In this document: positions 32,879-41,976 of the stretch, piece after piece | How the letters are laid out: every line of letters begins with the position of its first letter | How positions within the stretch are numbered: position 1 is the first letter of the stretch | Translations under genes and position numbers: made by a program | Origin: an uncultured Lachnospiraceae bacterium | GTDB lineage: Bacteria; Bacillota; Clostridia; Lachnospirales; Lachnospiraceae | Direction: 5' to 3' | Length of the DNA: 54,013 nt | NCBI GenBank assembly: GCA_947570615.1 | Contig: CANOVJ010000021.1 | Location: forward strand, 1 to 54,013 | The notes under the pieces: generated by a model | The model's input: only the letters and a program-made list of their open reading frames with translations | What the model was told of the DNA's origin: nothing | Databases searched by the model: none

Positions 32879-35206
32879 CTACAGCTCATTGATGGCGGCG
32901 GTGACCGCCATATCCTGTATCCGTTTTGCGGGGGCATACACTGCCGCCGCACAGGAGACGGCCACCAGAAGCAGTACGAGAACGATGGCGTCCAGGGGGA
33001 TCTGCCATGTCCCGCCAAAATGCGTGATCATCAGCGTCACATAGATCAGACAGTGGAGGGCCAGCCCCAGAACCAGCCCGACAGCCGTGCCGCAGAAAGC
33101 ACAGGTGAGCGCCTCGGCCCCGATCATCCTTCTGACCTGCCGGCTCTCCATCCCCACGGCGCGCATTGCTCCGTACTGCTTTATCCTTGCGGAGACTCCC
33201 ATGGAAATGCTGTTCATGATATTCAGCACCGTGATAAAGGAGATGATGGCCAGAAAGCCGTATACCGCAATCCGCAGTACCCAGTAGGTTCCATGAACCA
33301 GGGTTTTGTCCTCTCTGCGGTCTGTAAATACATGACTGCCTGAGAGTGTGCGGATTTTTTCCACCGTCTGCTCCGGCGCGCCCTTCTCCAGAATCACATT
33401 AATCATCATATACCCCTGCTCTCCCATCAGTCGCTGAAAGGTCTCCTCCGAACAGACCGCCACGGCGCAGCCGCTGACGCTCCCGATCCCCTCGGAGGCG
33501 ACGCAGGCAATCTCGATCAGGTTATCGCCGATTTCTATTTTATCGCCCACCCCCAGCCTGCTGTCCTGACTGAAGATCGCAAGCGCATAATCAGAATCCC
33601 CGTAAATCTCGGAAAGACTCCCCGCTGTCACGGATTTTTCCGTGCTCGCAAACATGAAATCCTCATAGCTCATCAGATCGATCGCCGTCTGCCTGCCGTC
33701 GATGCGCACGGGAAGACGCATGGCATACATGGTACCGAAGGCATTTTTCACCCCCGGGAGAGCGCAGAGCTCACCGGCCAGTCCTTTTTCTATGGAATTG
33801 TCGTTATCCTCGCTTACAATCCCCACATCCGGTGAAAAAGAGGTCTCCGAGGGAATGAGCTTTCGAACGATATCCAGGCAGGCCGAGAAAACCAGAAACA
33901 GGACGATCGTCAGGGCAAAGGATCCCGTCATGAGGAACAGATTTTTCCTGGCGGCCACGGCGTGGTGAACCCCCAGCGCGGTTTCCACCTTAAAAAGCCT
34001 GGTATTGGCCCCGTGGCGGAATGTCTTCAGATTCTGTGCGCCGCCGGACACCGCCGCGATGGGGGAAACCCTGGCCGCCGCTCTGGCCGGGGACTGTGCC
34101 GCCAGGAGCACCGTGATGAGGCCAACGGCGATTCCGCTGAGTATCCCGCTGACGCTCACTGCAAAAAGCGGCATTTCCACAAACTCTCCCCTGACCACAA
34201 AGCGCAGCAGCGCGCACAGGCCCCAGCATACAGCCATGCCCGAAAAGCAGCCTGCCGGAATGGCGCTCTTACACCAGTTCAGCGCCTCCAGCCTTACAAA
34301 GCGCACGATCTGCGCCCTGCTGGCCCCGATACACCTCATCATCCCGAAGAAGCTCGTCCTCTGGGCCACATTGCTGTTCATACAGCCGGAAATCATCAGA
34401 ACCCCTGAAATCAGGATCAGCAGAAAGCACACCAGCGCCAGGGGATACACATTCTTTACGGTCTCATTGCTGCTCGCCCCTGTCAGTCCGAGGACGGCGG
34501 TATTCTCACGGATGCTCCCATCCTCCGACCCGTACCTCTCCCTGATATCGGCAATGCTCCTCTTAACGTCGGCATCTGAGGTAAAACGGACAAAGTATTC
34601 GGACCCGACGTCCTCCCCGTTCAGAGCGCAGATTTCCTCAAAGGCGGTTCTGTTCAGATAGACGCAGCATCCGTCAATCATGTCGTTAAACTCCGCATCA
34701 TCCTCATAAAGGGCGGATACTGTAAAATCCAGCTCTCCTCCCGGCGTATGCAGCACGACCCGATCGCCGGGGCCCACTCCGAGAAGCTCACGGGCATTAC
34801 CGCCAAGCCCGATCTCCCCCTTCCCTGCAGGATAGGAGCCCTCGGAGGGGTAATTCATAATCTCTGTGAGCCAGGTCTGCTCCACGCCGTAGAGAACGGC
34901 ATTTTTGTCATTTATGCGATAATCCTTTTTCACGTCCACGTTCAGCTCTCCGTATTCGGAGAGGACGGCCACATCAGGACGCTTCCTGATCTGATCTGCC
35001 TGGCCGTTTCGCGCCTGCATGATCCTGATATGATAGTTTCCATGCTTTTTGATCAGCTCTGCCTGCTCCGCCCGGATCATCATATCTGTCATGGAAAAGA
35101 TGGAGGTGACAAGAAACACGGCCAGAATAATACAGACCCGCGTCATGCGGCTCTGACGTCTGTGTACCTTCGCCGAGATGGGTACAAGAGAGAGATAGCT
35201 TTTCAT
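32879..35206 (-). CDS. ABC transporter permease with two FtsX-like domains
   Basis: 775 residues. One membrane segment near residues 20-45 is followed by a large extracytoplasmic region, then three or four segments near 265-380, a second segment near 425 with another extracytoplasmic region, and a final membrane block ending CAAAVYAPAKRIQDMAVTAAINEL. FtsX-domain repeats and this layout fit MacB/YknZ-like or antimicrobial-peptide exporters. ATG 35206 overlaps the ATPase gene stop (ATGA) with GGGGAGG upstream. It forms one transcription unit with the ATPase. The substrate is unknown; a two-component system upstream suggests a response to envelope stress or peptides. Confidence 0.88.
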   Translation of the reverse strand: MKSYLSLVPISAKVHRRQSRMTRVCIILAVFLVTSIFSMTDMMIRAEQAELIKKHGNYHIRIMQARNGQADQIRKRPDVAVLSEYGELNVDVKKDYRINDKNAVLYGVEQTWLTEIMNYPSEGSYPAGKGEIGLGGNARELLGVGPGDRVVLHTPGGELDFTVSALYEDDAEFNDMIDGCCVYLNRTAFEEICALNGEDVGSEYFVRFTSDADVKRSIADIRERYGSEDGSIRENTAVLGLTGASSNETVKNVYPLALVCFLLILISGVLMISGCMNSNVAQRTSFFGMMRCIGASRAQIVRFVRLEALNWCKSAIPAGCFSGMAVCWGLCALLRFVVRGEFVEMPLFAVSVSGILSGIAVGLITVLLAAQSPARAAARVSPIAAVSGGAQNLKTFRHGANTRLFKVETALGVHHAVAARKNLFLMTGSFALTIVLFLVFSACLDIVRKLIPSETSFSPDVGIVSEDNDNSIEKGLAGELCALPGVKNAFGTMYAMRLPVRIDGRQTAIDLMSYEDFMFASTEKSVTAGSLSEIYGDSDYALAIFSQDSRLGVGDKIEIGDNLIEIACVASEGIGSVSGCAVAVCSEETFQRLMGEQGYMMINVILEKGAPEQTVEKIRTLSGSHVFTDRREDKTLVHGTYWVLRIAVYGFLAIISFITVLNIMNSISMGVSARIKQYGAMRAVGMESRQVRRMIGAEALTCAFCGTAVGLVLGLALHCLIYVTLMITHFGGTWQIPLDAIVLVLLLVAVSCAAAVYAPAKRIQDMAVTAAINEL

Positions 35207-35886
35207 TCCCGGCACCTCCCCAGATCAGTGAGTACACCGTCCGATACCTGCAGCACTCTGTCCGCCGTCTGCGCAATGCTTCGGTTATGGGTGATCATAA
35301 TGATCGTCTGTTCGTATTTCCGGGACGCTTCCTTAAGCAGGGCGATCACCTCGCTGCTGTTTTGGGTATCCAGATTTCCGGTGGGCTCGTCGGCAAGAAT
35401 CAGCGACGGGCGGGTGATCAGGGCCCGGCCGATGGCTACCCGCTGCTGCTGTCCGCCGGAGAGCTGGCCTGGCAGATGAGTACGCCTCTGCTTCAGATTC
35501 AGCACTGCAAGAAGCTCCTCCAGATATCCTCTGTCGGGCTTCTGGTAATCCAGCAGAACCGGAAAAATAATATTCTGCTCCACGCTCAGCTCCGGGATCA
35601 GATTGAAGGCCTGAAAGATAAAGCCGATATTTCTGCGCCGGAAGATGGTGAGACTGCGATCGTTCATGGAAAACACATCGTTTCCACCGATCCTCACCCG
35701 GCCGGAGGTGGGCGTATCCAGCGCGCCGATCATGTTCAGAAGCGTGCTCTTTCCGGAGCCGGATTCCCCCACAATCGCCACATACTCCCCCCTGGGGACG
35801 CAGAAGCTGACATTTTTCAGAGCCTGCACAGCGTTTTCCCCACTGCCGTAAGTCTTACAGATTTTGTTGACTTCCAGTAAATTCAT
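35203..35886 (-). CDS. ABC transporter ATP-binding protein (MacB/LolD type)
   Basis: 227 residues. Walker A is GESGSGKST (40-48), the signature is LSGGQQQRVAIGRAL and Walker B is LILADEPTGNLDT. The GNLDT form is typical of the LolD/MacB/BceA group that pairs with FtsX permeases. ATG 35886 has AGAGGTG upstream. It overlaps the permease by 4 bases and lies about 100 bases after the sensor kinase. Confidence 0.95.
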   Translation of the reverse strand: MNLLEVNKICKTYGSGENAVQALKNVSFCVPRGEYVAIVGESGSGKSTLLNMIGALDTPTSGRVRIGGNDVFSMNDRSLTIFRRRNIGFIFQAFNLIPELSVEQNIIFPVLLDYQKPDRGYLEELLAVLNLKQRRTHLPGQLSGGQQQRVAIGRALITRPSLILADEPTGNLDTQNSSEVIALLKEASRKYEQTIIMITHNRSIAQTADRVLQVSDGVLTDLGRCRE

Positions 35887-35991
35887 CGTGTAAACACCTC
35901 TTTCTGTTTTGATAAGGCCAATATAGCAGGAAAATCCTACATTCATATTACAGAAAGCCTACAGTTTTGCAGGAAAACTCCGCCGCATCCG

Positions 35992-37062
35992 TCAGAGAGC
36001 CTGCGCACGCTGCGAAACGCCGTCTGAGACAGAGCCCTGTATCAGAAGATTTATCGTGAAAGAGGTTTCGATTCCCGGGACGCTGTCCGCCTCGATGGTT
36101 CCGTTGTGGGCCTCCACTATGGCCCTTGTCAGGGACAGGCCAAGCCCGATCCCCTGGGTATCCCTGGAAAACCGGCTCCGGTAGAACCGTTTGAAAATAT
36201 GGTGCAGATCCTCCGGGCAGATTCCGCTGCCGTTGTCCTTCACGGTAATCTGTACAACGGAGGCGAAGGCCCGCCATTCGATACGGATCACATCCCCTTT
36301 CTGTGTGTGATCCAGGGCATTTTTGACCAGATTGCCCACGGCCTCAATCATCCAGCTCCGGTCGCAGAAAAGCGTGAGCTCCTCACTGCCCGATACGGTG
36401 ATCTCCTTTCCCTCCTGCCCGGCGCGAAAGAGAAAATAATTTCTCACCGTCTGCGCCAGTTCGGACACATTTTCCACAGACTTCTCCAGCACAATGGTTC
36501 CCGCGTCAAAACGGGTTATTTTCAGAAGATTCTGCACCAGCGTCTCCAGCCGGTCAAGCTCCTGCCCGGAAAGGGCGCAGAACCGCCGGACTGTGGGAAT
36601 CGCTCCGGCTTCGTCCTGGATAATGCCGTTGTAGATATTCAGGGCGGCCAGGGGCGTTTTGAGCTGATGAGAAATATCCGATATGGTGTTCTTCAAAAAG
36701 AGCTTCGCGCTTTTTTCATTTTCCGCATGGGCGTTTAAGATGGCGACCAGGGAATTGACCTCGTGAAAGAGCCGGCAGAGCTCTCCCTCATCGTTGCACT
36801 CTATGGTAATGCTGCTGTTGCCGGATATATATTCCCTGATCTGCGCCGCTGCCTGCTCCATGACGATGTGCTGCTGTCTGAAATACCTGAAACACAGACC
36901 CGAAATGGCCACGCTCATACACAGAGAGCCGGCCAGGATCCCGAGTCCGGCGTTCGGAGCGCCCCGCAGCAGAAGCAGCGCTGAAACCGCCGTAAAGAAA
37001 AGCACGCACAGAGCCATGCCGCAGAAAAGCCTTTTAATCTTCCGGTTTACGAATATTTTCAT
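35992..37062 (-). CDS. Sensor histidine kinase
   Basis: 356 residues. Two membrane segments (about 11-32 and 36-60) with only a few residues between them, so there is no external sensing domain. His132 in ISDISHQLKTPLAALN is the phosphorylated residue; NLVKNALDHT (N box), DNGSGICPED (G1) and GIGLGLSLTRAIVEAH (G2) follow. ATG 37062 has GAGGTG upstream and is 8 bases after the regulator gene. The short loop recalls kinases that sense through a partner ABC transporter, and one is encoded next door. Confidence 0.9.
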   Translation of the reverse strand: MKIFVNRKIKRLFCGMALCVLFFTAVSALLLLRGAPNAGLGILAGSLCMSVAISGLCFRYFRQQHIVMEQAAAQIREYISGNSSITIECNDEGELCRLFHEVNSLVAILNAHAENEKSAKLFLKNTISDISHQLKTPLAALNIYNGIIQDEAGAIPTVRRFCALSGQELDRLETLVQNLLKITRFDAGTIVLEKSVENVSELAQTVRNYFLFRAGQEGKEITVSGSEELTLFCDRSWMIEAVGNLVKNALDHTQKGDVIRIEWRAFASVVQITVKDNGSGICPEDLHHIFKRFYRSRFSRDTQGIGLGLSLTRAIVEAHNGTIEADSVPGIETSFTINLLIQGSVSDGVSQRAQAL

Positions 37063-37070
37063 GGCACACC

Positions 37071-37757
37071 TCACTGCGGAGTATTCCATCTGTATCCCAT
37101 GCCGCGCACCGTGACGATATGGTCAGGCTTTCCCGGATCGTCCTCGATTTTGGTACGGAGCCTGCGGATATACACTGTGAGAGAATTGTTTTCTATGTAA
37201 TTTTCATTGCAGTCCCACAGATTTCCCAGGATCTGCTCCGGGGAAAGGATCCGGCCGGCATTTTCCAGAAACAGGCGCAGCAGTCTGTACTCCCCCGCCG
37301 TCAGATCCAGCAGGCGCTCTCCCTTGTACGCCTCCCCATTCAGAAGCCGGATGCAGATATCGCCTGATACCAGCTCTGTGACGGCACTGCCAAAATTTTC
37401 GCTTCTGCGGAGCAGAGCATTGATTCTCGAGAGAAATACGGCCAGCTTGAAGGGCTTCGTCATATAGTCGTCGGCCCCTATGTCCAGTCCCATAATAATA
37501 TCCGTCTCCTCATCCGCCGCCGTCAGAAACATGACGGGGATTTTGGATGAGCGGCGTATCTTCCTGCAGAAATCAAATCCGCAGCCGTCGGGGAGCGATA
37601 CGTCAAGAATCGCCAGATCGTACGCCCCCTTCTCCCACAATGTGTCCGCCTGGGCCGCAGTGCGGGCCAGAGTTACCTCATAGCCCTGCTTTTTCAGGGC
37701 AAAGCACAGTCCCTGCGTCAGACTCAGATCATCCTCCAGTAAAAAAAGCCGTTTCAT
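37071..37757 (-). CDS. OmpR-family response regulator
   Basis: 228 residues. Receiver domain with acidic EDD (8-10), phospho-acceptor Asp52 in LAILDVSLPDG and Lys101 in MTKPFK; winged-helix output domain with LTAGEYRLLRLFLENAGRILSPEQIL and RRLRTKIEDDPGKPDHIVTVRGMGYRW. It is first in the run regulator-kinase-ATPase-permease and probably controls the transporter. Confidence 0.93.
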   Translation of the reverse strand: MKRLFLLEDDLSLTQGLCFALKKQGYEVTLARTAAQADTLWEKGAYDLAILDVSLPDGCGFDFCRKIRRSSKIPVMFLTAADEETDIIMGLDIGADDYMTKPFKLAVFLSRINALLRRSENFGSAVTELVSGDICIRLLNGEAYKGERLLDLTAGEYRLLRLFLENAGRILSPEQILGNLWDCNENYIENNSLTVYIRRLRTKIEDDPGKPDHIVTVRGMGYRWNTPQ

Positions 37758-37854
37758 TTGGTGTCGTTCCTTTCTGTTTACAGTTGCAGCCGGTCTTTAT
37801 CAGAATCATTATACCTGCGGCGTCAGACGATGGCAAGCGGATACGGCCGCAACA

Positions 37855-37892
37855 CAATCGGGCAGGGGAACGTCTTTTCCCCTGCCCGATTT
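37855..37892. terminator. Strong hairpin between the coat genes and the two-component system
   Basis: AATCGGGCAGGGGA and TTCCCCTGCCCGATT pair over about 14 bp. It lies 17 bases after the coat gene stop and most likely terminates it, but lacks a long T-run. The left arm is shared with 28699-28731. Confidence 0.6.
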
Positions 37893-37908
37893 CTGAGCCG
37901 TTCTGTGT

Positions 37909-38169
37909 TTAAAGAGTCTTGCTGGTGAACAGGCTCTTTACATGGTCAACCTCCTCCTGGGTGGCTTTCGCCGCAGGCACATAATAGGATTTCTCCCTGG
38001 CCAGCCTGTAAAGCTCCTCCTGGGACTGTTCGCAGGTGTTACGGAACTGCTTGAGAGTCTGTTTGAGCTCCGGATTCTCAGTCTGCGCGATCATCTCCCC
38101 AAAACGCACCAGCTCGCCGTTGATGCCGGTGAGTGTATCTGCTACCATGGTCTTTTCATTCAGCTGCAT
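37909..38169 (-). CDS. Spore coat protein, CotF-like
   Basis: 86 residues, mainly helical. LNEKTMVADTLTGINGELVRFGEMIAQTENPELKQTLKQFRNTCEQSQEELYRLAREKSYYVPA is typical of the small CotF-domain spore coat proteins of Clostridia. It follows a second, shorter coat gene by 12 bases, forming a sporulation pair. The C-terminal EEVDHVKSLF is conserved in the family as I know it. Expression in late sporulation is expected. Confidence 0.8.
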   Translation of the reverse strand: MQLNEKTMVADTLTGINGELVRFGEMIAQTENPELKQTLKQFRNTCEQSQEELYRLAREKSYYVPAAKATQEEVDHVKSLFTSKTL

Positions 38170-38181
38170 GTCTTTTCCCTC

Positions 38182-38367
38182 CTACTGCAAAAATTTCATC
38201 AGTTCGTTTTTGTTTTCCATAGCCGATTTGGCCCCTTTTTCAAAAAACTGCTTAATCTGCGAATCCGTCGCAGAGGACGCATACTCCTTCATTTTGCAGT
38301 GGGATACGTCATAACCGCCGATCAGGTGGCGCAGGTTCTGTAAATCCAGTTCCGATAAATTAGCCAT
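38182..38367 (-). CDS. Small spore coat-associated protein
   Basis: 61 residues, helical (LSELDLQNLRHLIGGYDVSHCKMKEYASSATDSQIKQFFEKGAKSAMENKNELMKFL). Such short proteins occur directly before CotF-like genes in Lachnospiraceae and resemble the N-terminal part of CotF-type proteins. A strong AGGAGG site precedes the ATG. A possible sporulation promoter lies upstream. Confidence 0.75.
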   Translation of the reverse strand: MANLSELDLQNLRHLIGGYDVSHCKMKEYASSATDSQIKQFFEKGAKSAMENKNELMKFLQ

Positions 38368-38419
38368 AAAAAAATACCTCCTGAAAATATAGTGCTCAGC
38401 ATCTGTTGCCTGACGCTTT

Positions 38420-38448
38420 TATTATTTCCAGAAGGCAGCTTTATATTC
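38420..38448 (-). promoter_or_regulatory. Possible forespore (sigma-G/F-type) promoter of the coat genes
   Basis: On the minus strand GAATA, 17 bases and AATAATA. The sigma-G consensus is GMATR and CATNNTA, so one mismatch in the -10. Coat genes are more often mother-cell controlled, and AT-rich sequence makes chance matches likely. Confidence 0.3.
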
Positions 38449-38500
38449 TGAGATTTGTTTCAAAAACATGACCATTATTTTGAAAACCGCAAAACATCAT

Positions 38501-40414
38501 TTAATCGTCCAGCCAGAAATCATCGTCATCCTCGTCGATCTGGTCCTGATAGAGCCTGCGGGTCTGCATGAGCGGTTCCTGCTCCCTGAGCTTTTTCTCC
38601 CCGGCTGCGGCGCCAGTCTTCCCCGCTTTTCCCTTTGCCGCGGCCTTCTTCTGTCCGGAGGAGGGCTCCTTCCCGCTCTTTTGGGAGGAGGAACTCTTTC
38701 GGGCCTTCGCGCCGTTTTTTCCGGAGCGGGGCTTCTTCCCCGAATTTCCCTTTGAGGCCCCGCCTTTTTCAGCATCCTCCCTGAGAATCCGCAGCCTGCG
38801 GGCCATGGCCAGCAGCATATGCCCTTTTGGCATGCCCTTAAGCTCCTCCTGGGAGAGAGCCCGCCAGCGGATCACCAGAACAAAGTACACCAGCGCTCCC
38901 ACCACGACCGCCGCTCCCAGGGAAAGGATGTTGATTTTGCTCACATAATAAAGCCCCTGATACACGCCCAGGGCCACAACCCCCATAATCAGCGAGGCGG
39001 CTATGGGAAGCAGGAAAGTCCGCAGCATCTCCTGCCGGTAAACCAGATGACGGCGCACGGAAATCTGATTCAGCACGCACAGGATAAAGGCGTAGAGCAC
39101 AGTGGCAAAGACATAGCAGTACAGGCTGTACTTTTCCTCCAGAAGCAGCATCATTGCCACCATCACGCCCCCGTGGAGCACCACCGCCAGGGATGCGTTG
39201 ATGATGGGCGCCTTCATCTGTCCGATGGATTGCAAAATCCCCTGGGTAAGAGTGGAGAGTCCGTAAAATACGATGCTCACCGCCATGCCTGCAAGAAGCA
39301 GAGAGGCGATATCAAGGGAATCCGGCTGAGGGAAGATCACCATCATCACCGGCCTGGCCAGCACGCCGATCCCCACCGCGCAGGGAATGGAAATCAGCAT
39401 GGTAGCCTTCACCGCCCTGGCCACCTTTCCCCGCACATCCTTTAAACGCCCCTTCACAAAGTCGCTGGAAATACCCGGGATCAGCGCCGTGGACATGGCG
39501 GAGGCGAAGGCGATGGGAATATTGGAAATCTTGGTCCCCTTGGACACCACGCTTAAGTCCGCCGCAACCACCGCCTCGTCCAGCTTCCGCACTCCCATCA
39601 TGATCTGCTGGTAGATCCGGTTATCCATGAAATTATTGATATTATAAATGCCGGTACTCAGGATAAAGGGGGTCACCACCATCAGGATCATCTTAAAGAT
39701 GTCCCCGTAGGATTCCTCCTTATGGCCGGTATCCCGTTTCATTCTTCTGCGGATGGTTTTCCCGTTCAGGGCGTAGACGCCGCCCATGAACAGAAGCCCC
39801 GCCAGAACCCCCGCGCCTGTGCCTATGGTGGCCCCTGCCGCTCCCCAGGAGGCGATGACGGTGGGATCCTGCCCCCTGGCCATGTCAACCAGCACCCAGG
39901 CCATACCGATACTGGCCGCGGCGTTCACAAGCTGCTCCACGATCTGGGAGACGGAGGTCTGCACCATGGTTTTGTGGGCCTGGAAATAGCCCCGCAGAAC
40001 CCCCAGTATTCCGCTGAAAAAGATGGTGGGGGCAAGGATCTTAAGGGGAAGAACGGCGCTCTCCATCTTCACCATAAAACCGGCCCCGAAAAACACAAAT
40101 AAGCTGGCAATACCACCGACTACCAGCACATAAATGAAAGCGCAGCAGAAAATTCTGTGCGCATTCCGATATTCTTTTGTCGCAAGCCGCTGTGCAATCA
40201 CCTTGGACACCGCGGAAGGGATACTGTAGGAGGAAATCAGAAGAACAATGCTGTACGCGTAGTAAGCGCTGTTGTAGTATCCGTTCCCCTCGTCCCCGAT
40301 GATGGCCACCAGCGGCGTATTGTACAGCAGCCCGATAATGCGGACGATGATCCCGGCCGACGCCAGGATCCCCGCCTGCATGATAAAGCTGTCTTTCTTT
40401 TTTTTATCCGGCAT
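38501..40414 (-). CDS. SpoVB/MurJ-like polysaccharide flippase with a charged tail
   Basis: 637 residues. Residues 1-530 carry about 14 membrane segments of the MOP superfamily; SFIMQAGILASAGIIVRIIGLLYNTPLVAIIGDEGNGYY and AYSIVLLISSYSIPSAVSKVIAQRLATKEYRNA match SpoVB/YtgP/MurJ-type lipid II flippases. The last 100 residues are unusual: a Lys/Ser/Gly-rich segment (about 547-612) followed by an acidic DDDDFWLDD end. Which flippase role (vegetative or sporulation) cannot be told; it lies next to coat genes and glgA. Confidence 0.85.
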   Translation of the reverse strand: MPDKKKKDSFIMQAGILASAGIIVRIIGLLYNTPLVAIIGDEGNGYYNSAYYAYSIVLLISSYSIPSAVSKVIAQRLATKEYRNAHRIFCCAFIYVLVVGGIASLFVFFGAGFMVKMESAVLPLKILAPTIFFSGILGVLRGYFQAHKTMVQTSVSQIVEQLVNAAASIGMAWVLVDMARGQDPTVIASWGAAGATIGTGAGVLAGLLFMGGVYALNGKTIRRRMKRDTGHKEESYGDIFKMILMVVTPFILSTGIYNINNFMDNRIYQQIMMGVRKLDEAVVAADLSVVSKGTKISNIPIAFASAMSTALIPGISSDFVKGRLKDVRGKVARAVKATMLISIPCAVGIGVLARPVMMVIFPQPDSLDIASLLLAGMAVSIVFYGLSTLTQGILQSIGQMKAPIINASLAVVLHGGVMVAMMLLLEEKYSLYCYVFATVLYAFILCVLNQISVRRHLVYRQEMLRTFLLPIAASLIMGVVALGVYQGLYYVSKINILSLGAAVVVGALVYFVLVIRWRALSQEELKGMPKGHMLLAMARRLRILREDAEKGGASKGNSGKKPRSGKNGAKARKSSSSQKSGKEPSSGQKKAAAKGKAGKTGAAAGEKKLREQEPLMQTRRLYQDQIDEDDDDFWLDD

Positions 40415-40444
40415 TGCTGCTGCGCTCCAAAGAAACAGAAATAT

Positions 40445-41890
40445 TTACCCTATCAGCCAATCGTACATCTCCTGGTATTTCGCCGCCGAAACATTCCATG
40501 AGAAATCGGCCGCCATGGCCCGGTCAACGATCTTGTTCCACTCACGCTTCTTATCGTAATAAATCTGCTCCGCATAACGGATCGTCCCCAGCATCTCATG
40601 GGCATTGTAGTTTGTAAAGGAAAATCCCGTGCCCGTACCCTCATACTCGTTGTAGGGCTCCACCGTATCCTTCAGTCCCCCGGTCTCCCTGACAATGGGA
40701 ACCGTGCCGTAGCGCAGGCTCATGAGCTGGCTTAAGCCGCAGGGCTCAAACAGGGAGGGCATCAGGAACGCGTCGCTGGCCGCGTAGATCTTGTGGGATA
40801 ACGCCTCCGAATAATATATATTCGCGGACACCTTATCATTATACTTCCAGTCAAAATGACGGAACATATTTTCATAGCGCTCCTCGCCGGTGCCCAGCAC
40901 GACGATCTGCACACTGTCCTGACAGAGCTCATCCATCACATAGGCGATCAGGTCAAATCCCTTCTGGTCGGTGAGCCTGGACACGATACCGATCATAAAC
41001 GTCTTATCGTCCTGGGCAAGCCCAAGCTCCGCCTGCAGGGCGCGTTTGTTCTTCACCTTTTCCTTGCGGAAATTCATGGCATTGTAGTGATGCTCAATAT
41101 ACTGGTCCGTCTCCGGGTTGAACTCGTCGTAATCGATCCCGTTTACGATTCCGCGCAGGGAATTGCTCCTGGCCCGCATCAGCCCCTCCAACTGCTCCCC
41201 GTAAAAAGGCATCTTGATCTCCTCGGCGTACGTATCGCTCACCGTGGTGATAGCGTCCGCGTACACCAGTCCGCCCTTTAAGAGGTTGGCGTCCTTGTAG
41301 AGCTCCAACTTGTCCGGGGTAAAGAAATAGCCCGGAAGCCCCGTGATATCCTGTACCTCCTTCACGCTCCATTTGCCCTGGAATTTCAGGTTATGGATGG
41401 TCATAACCGACTTGATTCCCCGGTAGAAATCGCTTCCCTGGAAGCGCTCCTTCAGATACACGGGAACCAGCCCGGTCTGCCAGTCGTGACAGTGGATCAG
41501 ATCCGGCCGGAAGCCGATCACCGGCAGGATGGACAGCGCCGCCTTGGAAAAGAACGCGTATTTTTCGATCTCAAAAAGTGCGTTGTCCCCGTAGGGCTTA
41601 AAACCGCCAAAGAACATCTCATTGTCGATAAAATAATATTTTACCCCGTCCTCCTCCGCATACATGACGCCCACATACTCATTCTTCCAGTGGAAATCCA
41701 TGTAAAAATGTGTGACATAACTCATCCTGTCCTTCATCTGCTGGGACATACAGGTATATTTGGGCAAAATCACCCTCACGTCAAAATACTGCCTGTCAAT
41801 ACATTTCGGGAGAGACCCCACCACATCCGCCAGACCGCCCGTCTTTATGAATGGAACGCCCTCCGACGCCACAAAAAGAATATTTTTCAT
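40445..41890 (-). CDS. glgA: Glycogen synthase
   Basis: 481 residues, GT5 family. Extends alpha-1,4-glucan from ADP-glucose. Lys16 in KTGGLADVVGSLPK binds ADP-glucose, and the C-terminal lobe has MPSLFEPCGLSQLMSLRYGTVPIVRETGGLKDTV. The usual partners glgC, glgD, glgB and glgP are absent from the window. It is 30 bases after the flippase start region on the same strand. Confidence 0.95.
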   Translation of the reverse strand: MKNILFVASEGVPFIKTGGLADVVGSLPKCIDRQYFDVRVILPKYTCMSQQMKDRMSYVTHFYMDFHWKNEYVGVMYAEEDGVKYYFIDNEMFFGGFKPYGDNALFEIEKYAFFSKAALSILPVIGFRPDLIHCHDWQTGLVPVYLKERFQGSDFYRGIKSVMTIHNLKFQGKWSVKEVQDITGLPGYFFTPDKLELYKDANLLKGGLVYADAITTVSDTYAEEIKMPFYGEQLEGLMRARSNSLRGIVNGIDYDEFNPETDQYIEHHYNAMNFRKEKVKNKRALQAELGLAQDDKTFMIGIVSRLTDQKGFDLIAYVMDELCQDSVQIVVLGTGEERYENMFRHFDWKYNDKVSANIYYSEALSHKIYAASDAFLMPSLFEPCGLSQLMSLRYGTVPIVRETGGLKDTVEPYNEYEGTGTGFSFTNYNAHEMLGTIRYAEQIYYDKKREWNKIVDRAMAADFSWNVSAAKYQEMYDWLIG

Positions 41891-41976
41891 TATAAACCCT
41901 CCAACAGTTATTGTTATCAGATATTATACATCATCCCACCTGCCAATAAAAGACAAAAATATAAAATAAACAAAAA

